Assembly (NCBI GenBank): GCA_001798265.1
Contig: MGRR01000050.1
Location: forward strand, 1-7,171
From: Deltaproteobacteria bacterium RIFCSPHIGHO2_12_FULL_43_9
GTDB taxonomy: Bacteria; Bdellovibrionota; O2-12-FULL-43-9
DNA: 7,171 nucleotides
Direction of reading: 5' to 3'
Position numbers and translations under genes: made by a program. The notes under the pieces were generated by a model. It saw only the letters and a list, made by a program, of their open reading frames with translations, searched no databases and was not told the DNA's origin. Of the stretch, positions 6,902 to 7,171 are shown piece by piece. Within the stretch, counting starts at the first letter, position 1. Every line of letters begins with the position of its first letter.

Positions 6902-6926
6902 TTCATGTCATAATATATGACATGAA
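6902..6926. promoter_or_regulatory. 25-bp palindrome over the start codon: likely operator
   Basis: TTCATGTCATA (6902-6912) and TATGACATGAA (6916-6926) are perfect 11-bp reverse complements around ATA. The right arm contains the ATG (6922-6924) of the helix-turn-helix gene, and the left arm overlaps a possible -10, CATAAT (6909-6914). Such symmetry at a promoter and start codon is typical of a dimeric autorepressor site. A protein bound here would block both transcription and start-codon access. The likely ligand is the adjacent gene's own product, which is inference. Confidence 0.65.
6909..6914 (+). promoter_or_regulatory. Possible -10 element giving a leaderless transcript
   Basis: CATAAT matches TATAAT at five of six positions and ends seven bases before the A of the ATG at 6922, which would place the transcription start at or next to the start codon. 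The -35 position (around 6886-6891, T-rich) is poor. No Shine-Dalgarno sequence precedes the ATG, consistent with leaderless translation. Confidence 0.3.
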
Positions 6927-7171
6927 ATACATATTACGGGTGGCACTCAAGAAAGATAATAAACTGTATGTTCGCCGGCCCGGGGAGGCGGAAACACGGG
7001 TCTGCACGGTTAAAGAGGCAACGGAAATATTAGATAAAACAAGAAGACAGATATATAGGTACCTGGATGGTGGAATTCTGGTAAACAAGGGGAAATTTCT
7101 TGGCGAGTGGTTGATAGATTTTCAGTCCGTTAAAAATCTTTGTGGATTTCCGATGCGGACACAGCCCGTTC
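6922..7171 (+). CDS. Excisionase/MerR-like helix-turn-helix protein (3' end outside window)
   Basis: Eighty-three codons from the ATG at 6922 are open to the window edge, so the gene is 3'-partial. Residues 1-27 form a short basic strand-rich lead (KYILRVALKKDNKLYVRRPG). Residues 29-49 fit the HTH_17 excisionase/MerR-type helix-turn-helix (TVKEATEILDKTRRQIYRYL), followed by a wing-like turn (GGILVNKGKFLGEWLID, residues 50-66) and the usual final helix start FQSVKNL. The family binds DNA in the cytosol and serves as phage or transposon excisionase or as a small regulator. Genes of this shape are sometimes the antitoxin-like first gene of a pair, but the next gene is not visible. No other upstream ATG fits the frame, and no ribosome binding site is present. 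The palindrome at 6902-6926 covers the start and suggests autoregulation. Confidence 0.82.
   Translation, partial: MKYILRVALKKDNKLYVRRPGEAETRVCTVKEATEILDKTRRQIYRYLDGGILVNKGKFLGEWLIDFQSVKNLCGFPMRTQPV

Larger units (their letters stand above)
6525..6921. other. Gene-free region between ATPase and helix-turn-helix genes
   Basis: This stretch holds a candidate ATPase promoter at 6534-6562, about 110 bases of unremarkable sequence, a small inverted repeat at 6669-6684, the composite dispersed repeat at 6690-6868, and a pyrimidine-rich AT stretch leading to the palindrome at 6902. A 105-codon minus frame at 6521-6838 crosses it, but its N-terminal part is repeat-derived peptide, so I do not call it a gene. 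Confidence 0.6.

Noticed and set aside
6903..7088. 61-codon minus-strand frame at the right edge
   Set aside because: It is the shadow of the helix-turn-helix gene on the plus strand, whose motif match is clear.

Overview
The window looks like bacterial accessory chromosome. The signs are a lipoprotein with a clear lipobox, a Sec-type signal peptide, a DUF4143-type ATPase, and copies of the dispersed GC-rich palindromic repeats that give spurious peptides such as 'HPERSEGS', 'SRFRGND' and 'SAPRND'. Repeats of this style are common in uncultured or environmental lineages (Omnitrophota-like bacteria, deltaproteobacteria, Nitrospirota and others). Naming a phylum from this window would be guesswork.

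Layout, left to right. (1) Positions 1-3975, minus strand: one uninterrupted reading frame of 1325 codons, checked triplet by triplet, which leaves the window at its 3' end. It encodes a very large exported protein with a signal peptide, long charged coiled-coil-like helices, and a C-terminal third with Gly/Ala-rich hydrophobic segments. I do not recognise the family. Both ends of the visible frame are made of dispersed-repeat DNA read in frame. (2) Positions 3976-4430: an AT-rich divergent intergenic region. (3) Positions 4431-5339, plus strand: a 302-residue lipoprotein with a long disordered linker and a globular C-terminal domain. (4) Positions 5346-6524, minus strand: a complete AAA/DUF4143 ATPase, tail to tail with the lipoprotein gene. 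(5) Positions 6525-6921: a gene-free stretch, half of it a composite dispersed repeat. (6) Positions 6922-7171, plus strand: the 5' part of a small excisionase/MerR-like helix-turn-helix protein. Its start codon lies inside a near-perfect 25-bp palindrome, which suggests an autoregulated and perhaps leaderless gene.

No common pathway can be read from these genes. The two exported proteins (giant protein and lipoprotein) are transcribed divergently from one intergenic region and may share regulation or a place in the cell envelope, but this is inference. The ATPase and the helix-turn-helix protein are typical of accessory DNA. The most unusual features are the giant gene interleaved with repeats and the operator-like palindrome covering a start codon.
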